DNA of 6,269 bases from Treponema sp. (GCA_017613485.1 JAGADS010000189.1:1-6269); one strand, 5' to 3'; shown: positions 1-6,185, numbered from the stretch's first letter. Numbers and translations: made by a program. Notes: generated from the letters alone by a model not told the origin.

Positions 1-1186
1 CAACCTCAAAATCAGGGCTTAAAAGGTTTATGAATCCAAGGCGGTATTCCTTACCGTTGATTACTACATCATCATACCCAGGTTTAGGTCCTGAATACCA
101 TGAGCTGAAAATGTAATACAGGTCATATACATAAGAGTCATAATACTCCTCGTATGATTCATATAGATCTGGATACATGTAGAGCATCACATAATCTTTT
201 GCATATTCATTTACTCCAGCATAGGTAATGAGAATGTGGTTTTCATCATCATCAGAAAGAACTGAAAGCACAAACGGGGTATCACCGGTTATGTCGGCAA
301 TCTGAGTAAACTCACCGTCAGAGTACCAGGCAAGAAGACCGTCAGAAGTACGTTTTACTGTTTCAGTCGGTGTTGAGTCAACAGCTTTAAGATCAGCTGA
401 GATTCTCTTCAAGATATACTGATACTGCTCCTGGCTGATATTATCACCAACCATGTGCGGTATTGATTCGATTACACCAAGATAATCCTCGTAATCTGAC
501 CATTCTGGAACATCTCCCTCAGATCCTTCCGGTTCATAGTCAAAATCGTAGTTGTATTCCTTGGCGATAATCTCTGCCATACTTCCCTTGAAAACATGAA
601 GCTTTGGCTTTTTCTCAAGATCATGTGAGTAGAATACATCCTCAGCAACTTCTACAGGACGTGGAATATGAATGTCAAGATCTGGGCATCCTGCAAATGC
701 ATAGTCAAAAATCAAGCGGAGATTTGGAGAAATGACAGCCTTTTTAAGAGATTCACATTCTGCAAAACCCATGTATCCGATTATGCGGACATTCTCTGGA
801 ATGACGATTTCCTCAAGAGATTCACAGTCAGAAAAACAACGGTCAGGAATTAAGGTAAGATTCTTTGACAGGCTGATTTTCTTGATTTCTGTACATGACT
901 CAAATGCAGAAACTCCAATGGAAGTAACAGTGTCTGGAATAATCAGTTCCTTGGCTGCATCATATCTGAAAAATGAATGGTCAGCTATTCCAGTAACTTT
1001 TTTACCGTCAACAGTTGAAGGAATAACCAAACGCTCGGTTTCTGTATTGGTGATTCCGGTGATTGTGATATTGCCTTTTTCATCCAGCCTGTACTGCCAG
1101 ATACCGTCTGAAGATGTTTCGGCTCCAAGCCAGATTGCAGCAAATGACAGCAATACGGCAAGCAAAACTTTCCTAGAAAAATTCAT
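1..1186 (-). CDS. Secreted BspA-type leucine-rich-repeat protein (C-terminus cut off by window edge)
   Basis: My reading of the minus strand is open from ATG at 1186 to the window edge (395 codons, no stop), so the C-terminus is missing. The start has a ribosome binding site, AGGGGG, 8 nt upstream. Residues 1-22 look like a Sec signal peptide: basic MNFSRK, a hydrophobic run to L20, and a likely cut near LGA|ET. No lipobox cysteine is seen, so the product is probably exported, to the periplasm or the surface. Residues 64-177 hold about five 23-residue repeats of the LRR_5/BspA type (pattern V..I...AF..C..L..I.IP.). Members of this family often mediate adhesion or protein binding, but no ligand can be inferred here. 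Residues 200-395 are acidic and unrecognised, with a strikingly tyrosine-rich segment at 332-364. The gene follows the ABC-F gene by 27 nt with no visible terminator, so it is probably co-transcribed with it. Export and the LRR fold are well supported; the role is unknown. Confidence 0.85.
   Translation of the reverse strand, partial: MNFSRKVLLAVLLSFAAIWLGAETSSDGIWQYRLDEKGNITITGITNTETERLVIPSTVDGKKVTGIADHSFFRYDAAKELIIPDTVTSIGVSAFESCTEIKKISLSKNLTLIPDRCFSDCESLEEIVIPENVRIIGYMGFAECESLKKAVISPNLRLIFDYAFAGCPDLDIHIPRPVEVAEDVFYSHDLEKKPKLHVFKGSMAEIIAKEYNYDFDYEPEGSEGDVPEWSDYEDYLGVIESIPHMVGDNISQEQYQYILKRISADLKAVDSTPTETVKRTSDGLLAWYSDGEFTQIADITGDTPFVLSVLSDDDENHILITYAGVNEYAKDYVMLYMYPDLYESYEEYYDSYVYDLYYIFSSWYSGPKPGYDDVVINGKEYRLGFINLLSPDFEV
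656..997 (-). repeat. Five 23-residue LRR_5 (BspA-like) protein repeats
   Basis: This part of the secreted protein encodes residues 64-177 as repeats of 23 residues beginning at V64, V87, L110, V133 and L156. Each has a hydrophobic pair near its start, an AF/CF/GF motif around position 9, a C/L pair near 12-15 and an I-x-I-P-like strand near the end. The last repeat is one residue short. This is the pattern of BspA/Treponema-type leucine-rich repeats. The repeats are conserved as protein but diverged as DNA, so they are unlikely to recombine readily. Confidence 0.8.
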
Positions 1187-1213
1187 TGCAAGTTCCCCCT
1201 TTTTTCCTTTGCA

Positions 1214-2854
1214 CTAGAAGCGGATTTTTTTGTCACTACCGGCATAGTATTCCTTGCGTAATGACTTAACCTGCTCGTCCTTTAAATAATCATCAAAGTT
1301 CATCATTCTGTCAATAATTCCCTTTGGTGTAATTTCAATAATTCTGTTGGCTATTGTGCTTATGAACTCGTGGTCATGGCTTGAGAAAAGCACTACGCCG
1401 TTAAACCTTACAAGCCCCTGGTTAAGGCTTTCTATGCTCTCAAGGTCAAGGTGATTTGTCGGATCATCAAGAATAAGGACATTTGCACCGCTAAGCATCA
1501 TCTTGCTGAGCATACAGCGGACCTTCTCTCCTCCGGAAAGAACTTTTACAGGCTTAAGGCTTTCGTCTCCCGTAAAAAGCATCCTTCCAAGAAAACCGCG
1601 CACGTAGGAATCATCCTGATCTTTTGAAAACTGCTTGAGCCAGTCAGTTATGTTAAGGTCATTGTTGAAGTACTGGCTGTTGTCTCTGCCCATGTATGTC
1701 TGTTTTGTTGTCTGTCCCCAGTTTACTGTTGCTCCCTCGCACTTTGTTTCTCCTGAGATAATGTCAAAAAACGAGGTGATTGAATTATGCTCTACACCGA
1801 CAAATGCAACTTTTTCTCCGGGATGAATCGTAATGTTAAAATCGTTCAGAAGTACATTACCCTCTGAGTCTTTTGAATTCAGATGTTCCGCAGTCAAGAC
1901 AAAGTTACCGATTTCCCTCTCGCTCTGAAAATGCACGTATGGGAATTTACGGCTTGTAACAGGAAGCTCCTCAAGCTCAAGTTTCTCAAGGACCTTTTTT
2001 CGGCTGGATGCCTGTCCTGCCTTTGAAACGTTTGAGGCAAAGCGCTGGATGAATGTCTTAAGCTCAGCCATCTTGTCTTCACGCTTTTTCTGCTGGTCCT
2101 TTGCCTGTTTTTGCATGATCTGGCTCATCTGATACCAGAAATCGTAGTTTCCCGTAAACTGGGTTATTTTTCCATAGTCGATGTCACATACGTAGGTACA
2201 TATCGCATTAAGGAAGTGGCGGTCATGGCTTACGACGATAACACAGTTCTCTGACTCAATCAAAAAGTCCTCAAGCCATGATATGCTTTCCAAGTCAAGA
2301 CCGTTTGTAGGCTCGTCAAGAAGAAGAATGTCAGGGTTACCGAAAAGTGCCTGTGCAAGAAGAACGCGGACTTTCTGGCTTTCATCAAGATCGCTCATCA
2401 TCCTGTCATGGAATTCTTCCTCAAGCCCAAGACCAGAGAGCATCTGCTCTATCTGATTCTCTGCCTCGTAACCGCCAAGCTCACCGAATTCAGCCTCCAT
2501 CTCCGCGGCTTTTATTCCGTCCTCTTCCGAGAAATCAGGCTTTTCGTAAATGGCATCCTTGTCTTTTCCAAGCTGATAGAGTTTCGGGAACCCCATCATT
2601 ACCGTTTCCTTTACCGAGTATTCATCAAAGGCAAAGTGATCCTGACTGAGTTTTGCAAGGCGCTCTCCCGGTGTCATGCTTACCTGTCCTGAATCATACT
2701 CCTGCTCACCTGAGAGAATCTTTAGGAAAGTTGATTTTCCGGCTCCGTTAGCTCCGATTATGCCGTAGCAGTTGCCCTTAAGGAATTTGAGGTTTACATC
2801 CTTGAACAGAGGCTTCTCGCTGAATTTTAATGTCAAATCTGAAACTGACAGCAT
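1214..2854 (-). CDS. ykpA: ABC-F family ribosome-associated ATPase, YkpA/YbiT type, with one degenerate ATP site
   Basis: This is a soluble protein of 546 aa with two ABC domains and no membrane segment. ABC-F proteins bind the ribosomal E site and modulate translation or assembly; the exact role of this branch is poorly known. NBD1 has Walker A at 34-42 (K40), Q-loop Q71, Walker B with E181, and H-loop H210. The ABC-F linker spans about 245-300 and is basic. NBD2 has signature LSGGEK at 439-444, D463/D464 followed by PTNHLD, and H493. NBD2 Walker A (353-361, GVEHNSITS) has lost the lysine and the GKS/T core. The Walker B glutamate is Asp464, and the NBD1 signature is degenerate (SDLDESQK, 154-161). 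I start at ATG 2854 because AAGGAG lies 7 nt upstream; an upstream in-frame TTG at 2875 lacks that support. The gene begins 1 nt after the helicase stop. From memory, Bacillus YkpA has a similarly degraded second P-loop, so this is probably a clade trait. Confidence 0.93.
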   Translation of the reverse strand: MLSVSDLTLKFSEKPLFKDVNLKFLKGNCYGIIGANGAGKSTFLKILSGEQEYDSGQVSMTPGERLAKLSQDHFAFDEYSVKETVMMGFPKLYQLGKDKDAIYEKPDFSEEDGIKAAEMEAEFGELGGYEAENQIEQMLSGLGLEEEFHDRMMSDLDESQKVRVLLAQALFGNPDILLLDEPTNGLDLESISWLEDFLIESENCVIVVSHDRHFLNAICTYVCDIDYGKITQFTGNYDFWYQMSQIMQKQAKDQQKKREDKMAELKTFIQRFASNVSKAGQASSRKKVLEKLELEELPVTSRKFPYVHFQSEREIGNFVLTAEHLNSKDSEGNVLLNDFNITIHPGEKVAFVGVEHNSITSFFDIISGETKCEGATVNWGQTTKQTYMGRDNSQYFNNDLNITDWLKQFSKDQDDSYVRGFLGRMLFTGDESLKPVKVLSGGEKVRCMLSKMMLSGANVLILDDPTNHLDLESIESLNQGLVRFNGVVLFSSHDHEFISTIANRIIEITPKGIIDRMMNFDDYLKDEQVKSLRKEYYAGSDKKIRF

Positions 2855-2855
2855 T

Positions 2856-4478
2856 TTATTTCTCCTTTCCGCCAAAGAATGATTTTATTTTTGCAAAGAT
2901 TCCCTTTTTCTGAGTCTTGTTCTGTGTCTTGTTTACATTAGGCTCATTCTTGCGTTTATTGTTGTTGTGCTGTGCCGCCGTTCTCTGATTCTTTTGCGGC
3001 TGTTTTCTTGAGGCCTGATTTTTCTGGCTTGAACCATTCTTTTTTCCAGAAGACTTTGCCCCTGAAGAACCGGTACCATATTTTTCCTTATAAAGCTTCA
3101 TGCGCTCTTCTGTTGACATAGATGCAAGCTTGTCGGCCTCTCCGTCTCCATATACACGTCTGTCACGCTTATATTCATTGGATGCGGCCTTGTTTCTGGA
3201 TGAATACCGTCCTTTTCCGCGGCCCTGTTTTTCATTTCGTTTTCTGGCCTCGTATTCACGCTGTTTTTTTCTTCCGTACTCGCTCTTGTCATTGTAATCC
3301 TCATGATAGTTTTCTGTACGGATATATACACCTTCACTCTTGTCTTCTGCCAAAAGATCCGGGTCTGCAACCTGGGAAGGAATCTGTTTTCCGATATAGC
3401 GCTCTATTGCAGGAAGAGAATAAACATCCTGTTCACTGCAGAATGTATATGCCTTGCCTGATTTTCCAGCCCTGGCAGTTCGTCCTATTCTGTGAACATA
3501 GTTCTCTGCCTCATTCGGAATGTCATAGTTGATTACCATTTCAAGATCATTTACGTCAATTCCACGGGCAGCCACATCGGTTGCAACAAGGCACTTTATT
3601 TTGCCTTCCTTGAACCTGTCCATGATGTTCTGGCGTTTTTTCTGAGGAAGGTCACCTATAATGAATTCGCTCTCAAGACCATTGTAATTCAAGCGCTTGG
3701 AGATAACCTCACAGCTTCTCTTGATATTACAAAAGATAATAAGGCTTTCTGGTTTGTCCTTTGTGATTATGCCCAGAAGCAGCTTTACCTTATCACTGCT
3801 TGAGACATGATAGAGAGACTGATCGATTTCATCAACCGTTATGTTTTCCGCCTGAATTGTAATCTCCGCAGGATTCCTTGTATATTCCCATGCAAGATTC
3901 TTGACATAAGTGTTGAGCGTAGCGCTGAAAAGCATGGTCTGTCTTTTTTCCGGAACAGGAAGCACTTTTAAAAGCTCCCTTAAATCGGGATAAAAGCCCA
4001 TGTCGAACATTCTGTCTGCCTCGTCTATTACAAGGAATGCAACAGAGCTGAGGTTCATCTGTCCGCTTTTCTGAAGGTCAATCACACGACCAGGGGTGCC
4101 GATTAGAATGTCCACGCCTTTTTTCAGTGAGGAAATCTGCCTGTCGTAGCCTACACCGCCATAAAAACTGTCACATTTCAGCGAAGTATATTTGCATAGT
4201 TTCTGGGCTTCTTCCTGAACCTGTACCGCCAATTCTCTGGTTGGTACCATAATTAGGGCCTTTTTGCCAGATACCTCTCCCCTTGTAAGCATTTCCTGAA
4301 TTATAGATATAAGGTAAGCGGCAGTCTTACCGGTTCCTGTCTGAGACTGAACGTACAAGTCACGTCCTTCCAGGGAATTCTGCAAAACCTGTTCCTGCAC
4401 CGGTGTACAGCTTATATACCCTGAGTCTGAAATTCCATTGAGCAGTTCTTCCTGCAATACAAAATCTGTAAAATTCAT
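2856..4478 (-). CDS. DEAD-box ATP-dependent RNA helicase, RhlB-like, with long basic tail
   Basis: ATP-driven unwinding or remodelling of RNA duplexes, such as rRNA during ribosome assembly or mRNA during decay. All core motifs are visible in 540 aa: Q motif (F6, Q28), motif I SQTGTGKT 45-52, Ia PTRELA 79-84, GG 107-108, Ib TPGR 128-131, DEAD 152-155, SAT 185-187, IV FCN 249-251, V ATDVAARGID 299-308 and VI HRIGRTAR 329-336. The stretch PAIERYIGKQIP (356-367) followed by DPDLL closely resembles the end of the E. coli RhlB core, so RhlB-like is the best call; an RhlE or CshA-type role is not excluded. Residues 380-540 form a low-complexity tail rich in K, R, N, Q, S and G, typical of RNA tethering. 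It ends in an amphipathic GIFAKIKSFFGG. One oddity is that the usual HGD of motif IVa reads IGD (I274). The start is the only plausible one for the Q motif. No Shine-Dalgarno is seen, and a promoter lies just upstream. Confidence 0.95.
   Translation of the reverse strand: MNFTDFVLQEELLNGISDSGYISCTPVQEQVLQNSLEGRDLYVQSQTGTGKTAAYLISIIQEMLTRGEVSGKKALIMVPTRELAVQVQEEAQKLCKYTSLKCDSFYGGVGYDRQISSLKKGVDILIGTPGRVIDLQKSGQMNLSSVAFLVIDEADRMFDMGFYPDLRELLKVLPVPEKRQTMLFSATLNTYVKNLAWEYTRNPAEITIQAENITVDEIDQSLYHVSSSDKVKLLLGIITKDKPESLIIFCNIKRSCEVISKRLNYNGLESEFIIGDLPQKKRQNIMDRFKEGKIKCLVATDVAARGIDVNDLEMVINYDIPNEAENYVHRIGRTARAGKSGKAYTFCSEQDVYSLPAIERYIGKQIPSQVADPDLLAEDKSEGVYIRTENYHEDYNDKSEYGRKKQREYEARKRNEKQGRGKGRYSSRNKAASNEYKRDRRVYGDGEADKLASMSTEERMKLYKEKYGTGSSGAKSSGKKNGSSQKNQASRKQPQKNQRTAAQHNNNKRKNEPNVNKTQNKTQKKGIFAKIKSFFGGKEK
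2862..2867 (-). promoter_or_regulatory. Ribosome binding site of the ABC-F gene inside the helicase 3' end
   Basis: AAGGAG lies 7 nt before ATG 2854 and is contained in the last helicase codons (Lys-Glu before the stop). The helicase stop TAA (2858-2856) and the ABC-F ATG are separated by one base. This fixes the ABC-F start and suggests translational coupling: ribosomes finishing the helicase pass through, and end beside, the next start site. Confidence 0.85.
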
Positions 4479-4486
4479 TTCATATA

Positions 4487-4515
4487 ACTATAGCAAGTTT
4501 ATCAGATTATGGCAA
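4487..4515 (-). promoter_or_regulatory. Sigma-70 promoter of the helicase operon, predicting a leaderless mRNA
   Basis: In the 39-nt gap after the rlmK stop, the minus strand reads TTGCCA (-35, 4515-4510, 5 of 6 consensus bases), a 17-nt spacer, then TATAGT (-10, 4492-4487, 5 of 6). Transcription should begin about 7 nt later, near 4480, and the helicase ATG is at 4478. There is no purine-rich ribosome binding site between the -10 and the ATG, which agrees with a leaderless or 1-2 nt leader transcript. The promoter would also drive the downstream ABC-F and LRR genes. Confidence 0.65.
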
Positions 4516-4517
4516 TC

Positions 4518-5666
4518 TCAAAAACTCTCTTTTACCGAGATTTTCCATGTCCTGTGGATTTTTGCATTTCTATAGTCCTCTGGGACTGTTTTTGAGCTGA
4601 TGTCAAGTGCATTTATTTCTCCCGGGCAATTAAGCAGTGAGCTGTCAAAACTTAGTCTCCTGCTGTTTGTGCTGAAGTAAAGAATGCCTTTGGGATTCAA
4701 TATGTTCAGGCATTTGTTTACCAGGGTGCTCCAGTCACGGTTCAGGTCAAGCGTAGTGTCAGTCCTTTTTGAGTTGCTGAATGTCGGAGGATCAAGGATT
4801 ATGATGTCAAAGCGGTTTGTCCCTTCTTTGTTCGGAACCTCTGCATTTTTCTGATTTATGAATCCTACTGCGTCCTGTCGGGTAAAGACATATTTCTCAT
4901 TTTCCTCAAAACCATTAAGACGCATGTTATCTTTTGCCCATTCAAGATAAGTTTTGCTCATGTCTACACTTTCCACACGGCGTGCCTTTCCTTCCGCGGC
5001 ATATACAGAAAAACTTCCTGTATAGCAGAAAAGATTAAGAACGGATTTTCCTGCGCAAGTTGAGCGTACAATATCACGAAGAGGACGATGGTCAAAAAAG
5101 AGGCCGGTATCAAGGTATTCAGAAAGATTCACGTAAAAAAGCTGTCCCTGCTCCTGAACGATTCCCTTAATTACGGAGGAACTTTCGATTTTCTCATACT
5201 GCTCGGTTCGTCCGTTTTCATTTCCAGTAAGTTTTTTTCTTGTTTTTGTTATCACATGGCTTTTTTCGATTTCAAGGGTCTGTGCAGTTACGTTTATCAT
5301 TTCATCAAGCCATATTTTTTCTTCTTCAACAGGTTTTTCGTAGGGACGCTCATAAAGATAGAGATGGATATATGTTCTTTTTTTATCTTCCTCAAGAATT
5401 TGAGATGAATAAGAGTCATTCCGGCTTATGGCGGCATTCTGTTCCTTTAGGTTAATAAGATTTGAATATTTATCAGTCACCTCTTCGGGAACAAAAGTAT
5501 ACAGGTCCAGTGTCAGGGGAATCTCTGGAATATCCCTGTCGTAGAGCCTGTAGCATGTAACGCGGTTTTTGCGTGCCCACTTTCTAAGAAGCCTGTATTG
5601 TTTTGAAAGTCTGTTGGCAAATAATGTCCTTTGATTTTCCAGTTTTTTTTCCGATGTGTTTTCCAA
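4518..5666 (-). CDS. rlmK: Stand-alone RlmK-type 23S rRNA (guanine-N7) methyltransferase
   Basis: This protein of 382 aa matches the C-terminal half of E. coli RlmKL, which makes m7G2069 in helix 74 of 23S rRNA using S-adenosylmethionine. Family landmarks are FANRL..........KWARK (16-33), CYRLYD (38-43), YVNLSEYLDTGLFFDHR (178-194), the SAM-binding motif I NLFCYTGSFS (211-220), the acidic loop DMSKTYLEWA (235-244) and catalytic-loop DPPTFSNSKR (292-301). The THUMP and RlmL (m2G2445) half is absent: an RlmL partner, if present, is elsewhere. Residues about 58-97 are a polar insertion not in my memory of the E. coli sequence. The start is TTG 5666 with AGGA 7 nt upstream; an in-frame ATG at 5681 is followed at once by TAG and cannot serve. 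A repeat of the start region places CTG at 5642 as a less likely alternative. The assignment to RlmK over RlmI rests on recalled sequence similarity along the whole protein. Confidence 0.88.
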   Translation of the reverse strand: MENTSEKKLENQRTLFANRLSKQYRLLRKWARKNRVTCYRLYDRDIPEIPLTLDLYTFVPEEVTDKYSNLINLKEQNAAISRNDSYSSQILEEDKKRTYIHLYLYERPYEKPVEEEKIWLDEMINVTAQTLEIEKSHVITKTRKKLTGNENGRTEQYEKIESSSVIKGIVQEQGQLFYVNLSEYLDTGLFFDHRPLRDIVRSTCAGKSVLNLFCYTGSFSVYAAEGKARRVESVDMSKTYLEWAKDNMRLNGFEENEKYVFTRQDAVGFINQKNAEVPNKEGTNRFDIIILDPPTFSNSKRTDTTLDLNRDWSTLVNKCLNILNPKGILYFSTNSRRLSFDSSLLNCPGEINALDISSKTVPEDYRNAKIHRTWKISVKESF

Positions 5667-5676
5667 TTTTTTTTCC
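5635..5676 (-). repeat. 24-nt-period direct repeat over the rlmK start codon
   Basis: On the minus strand GGAAAAAAAATTGGAAAA (5676-5659) and GGAAAAAAAACTGGAAAA (5652-5635) match at 17 of 18 positions and are 24 nt apart, exactly eight codons. The first copy carries the ribosome binding site and the TTG start; the second carries an in-frame CTG. Each copy has a run of eight A. It looks like an in-frame duplication of the initiation region. Confidence 0.8.
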
Positions 5677-5678
5677 TA
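5674..5678 (-). promoter_or_regulatory. Ribosome binding site for rlmK (TTG start)
   Basis: TAGGA at 5678-5674 lies 7 nt before TTG 5666, the first usable start after the in-frame TAG at 5678-5676. The TAG of that stop is part of the site itself. The weak start codon and short site suggest modest expression. Confidence 0.6.
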
Positions 5679-5683
5679 CATGC

Positions 5684-5743
5684 AAAAAAAAAGCCCCCTT
5701 TGCGGCGGCCTTTTTCATTTCCCCGAGCTTTTTCTGCCCGGGG
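5684..5743 (-). terminator. hup: Tandem-hairpin terminator downstream of hup
   Basis: Two hairpins follow the hup stop on the minus strand. The first (5743-5721) has an 8-bp stem CCCCGGGC/GCTCGGGG (one G-T pair) and a 7-nt A-rich loop. The second (5715-5684) pairs AAAAAGGCC with GGCTTTTT (one bulged G), has further partial GC pairing inside, and ends in a run of nine T. The second has the classic rho-independent form. Read on the plus strand the second hairpin is followed by five T, but no plus-strand gene ends here. It stops or reduces transcription from hup into rlmK. Confidence 0.75.
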
Positions 5744-5776
5744 TTCAGGTTACTCGAAAAATATTCCGATGTATCC

Positions 5777-6055
5777 TTATCTCTTGTTTACGCGATCCTT
5801 AAGTGCTTTACCAGGCTTGAACTTTGGCATCTTTGCTGCTGCAATCTTGATCTCCTCACCAGTCTGAGGATTGCGTCCCTTACGTGCAGCACGTTTACCA
5901 ACTGTAAATGTTCCGAAACCAATGAGCTGAACGTCCTTGTCTTTGGTCAATTCCTTTGATACTGTCTCCACAAATGCCTTTACAGCTGCTTCGCTGTCTT
6001 TCTTTGTGAGGCCAGTTTCTTTTGCGATAGCTTCCACAAGTTCTACTTTGTTCAT
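5777..6055 (-). CDS. hup: HU-family DNA-binding nucleoid protein
   Basis: A 92-aa protein, the normal length for HU, with family features throughout: the helical dimerisation part ([11 protein letters not shown], 1-40), the G46-F47-G48-T49-F50 turn, and the DNA-binding beta-arm at about 53-75 with R55, R58, R61 and GRNPQTGE, where P63 is the DNA-intercalating proline. The C-terminal [13 protein letters not shown] is also typical. HU works as a dimer that bends DNA non-specifically and compacts the nucleoid. The arm lacks anything pointing specifically to IHF. The start is ATG 6055 with GGAG 8 nt upstream, a good site for an abundant protein. It has its own promoter upstream and a strong terminator downstream, consistent with a mainly monocistronic transcript. 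The sequence resembles HU of both Firmicutes and spirochaetes, so it does not decide the host. Confidence 0.97.
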   Translation of the reverse strand: MNKVELVEAIAKETGLTKKDSEAAVKAFVETVSKELTKDKDVQLIGFGTFTVGKRAARKGRNPQTGEEIKIAAAKMPKFKPGKALKDRVNKR

Positions 6056-6109
6056 AACTATTTCTCCAAAAATTTTTTTGACTTCTCATTACTGAAAAGC
6101 CTGTTTGTT

Positions 6110-6138
6110 AGTATAAAGCATATTTAATCAAATATCCA
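6110..6138 (-). promoter_or_regulatory. hup: Putative hup promoter
   Basis: Minus strand TGGATA (6138-6133, 4 of 6 to TTGACA), 17-nt spacer, TATACT (6115-6110, 5 of 6 to TATAAT). The expected start near 6103 gives a leader of about 48 nt. Runs of A and T at about 6140-6170 lie directly upstream and could act as an UP element. The leader also holds the self-complementary AT stretch CAAAAAAATTTTTG (6080-6067), just before the ribosome binding site. Confidence 0.55.
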
Positions 6139-6185
6139 GAAAAAAATCAAGTTTTTTTATTTTTTTTATTAACTGAAAAATGCTA

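Noticed and set aside
732..1217. Plus-strand open frame of 161 codons opposite the LRR gene
   Set aside because: It lies antisense to a gene with signal peptide, repeats and ribosome binding site; its product shows no recognisable domain, and the open frame reflects the repeat codons of the other strand.
2347..2692. Two plus-strand frames opposite the ABC-F NBD1 region
   Set aside because: Low-complexity proline/leucine/arginine-rich shadow translations without a ribosome binding site or domain.
2855..2875. Upstream TTG start for the ABC-F protein (7 extra residues)
   Set aside because: The ATG at 2854 has an ideal ribosome binding site at 7 nt and gives the family's usual N-terminus; the TTG would overlap the helicase and has no such site.
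4518..5666. RlmI (m5C1962) identity for the methyltransferase
   Set aside because: RlmI is a related family, but the FANRL...KWARK start, CYRLYD, YLDTGLFFDHR and DMSKTYLEWA segments match the RlmK half of RlmKL better, and no N-terminal PUA domain is evident.
5684..5715. Bidirectional terminator serving a plus-strand gene
   Set aside because: The hairpin could fold on either strand, but no plus-strand gene ends nearby, so only the minus-strand function is supported.
5895..6089. Minus-strand open frame overlapping the hup start
   Set aside because: It is an alternate frame of hup; the HU frame has full-length family similarity and its own ribosome binding site.
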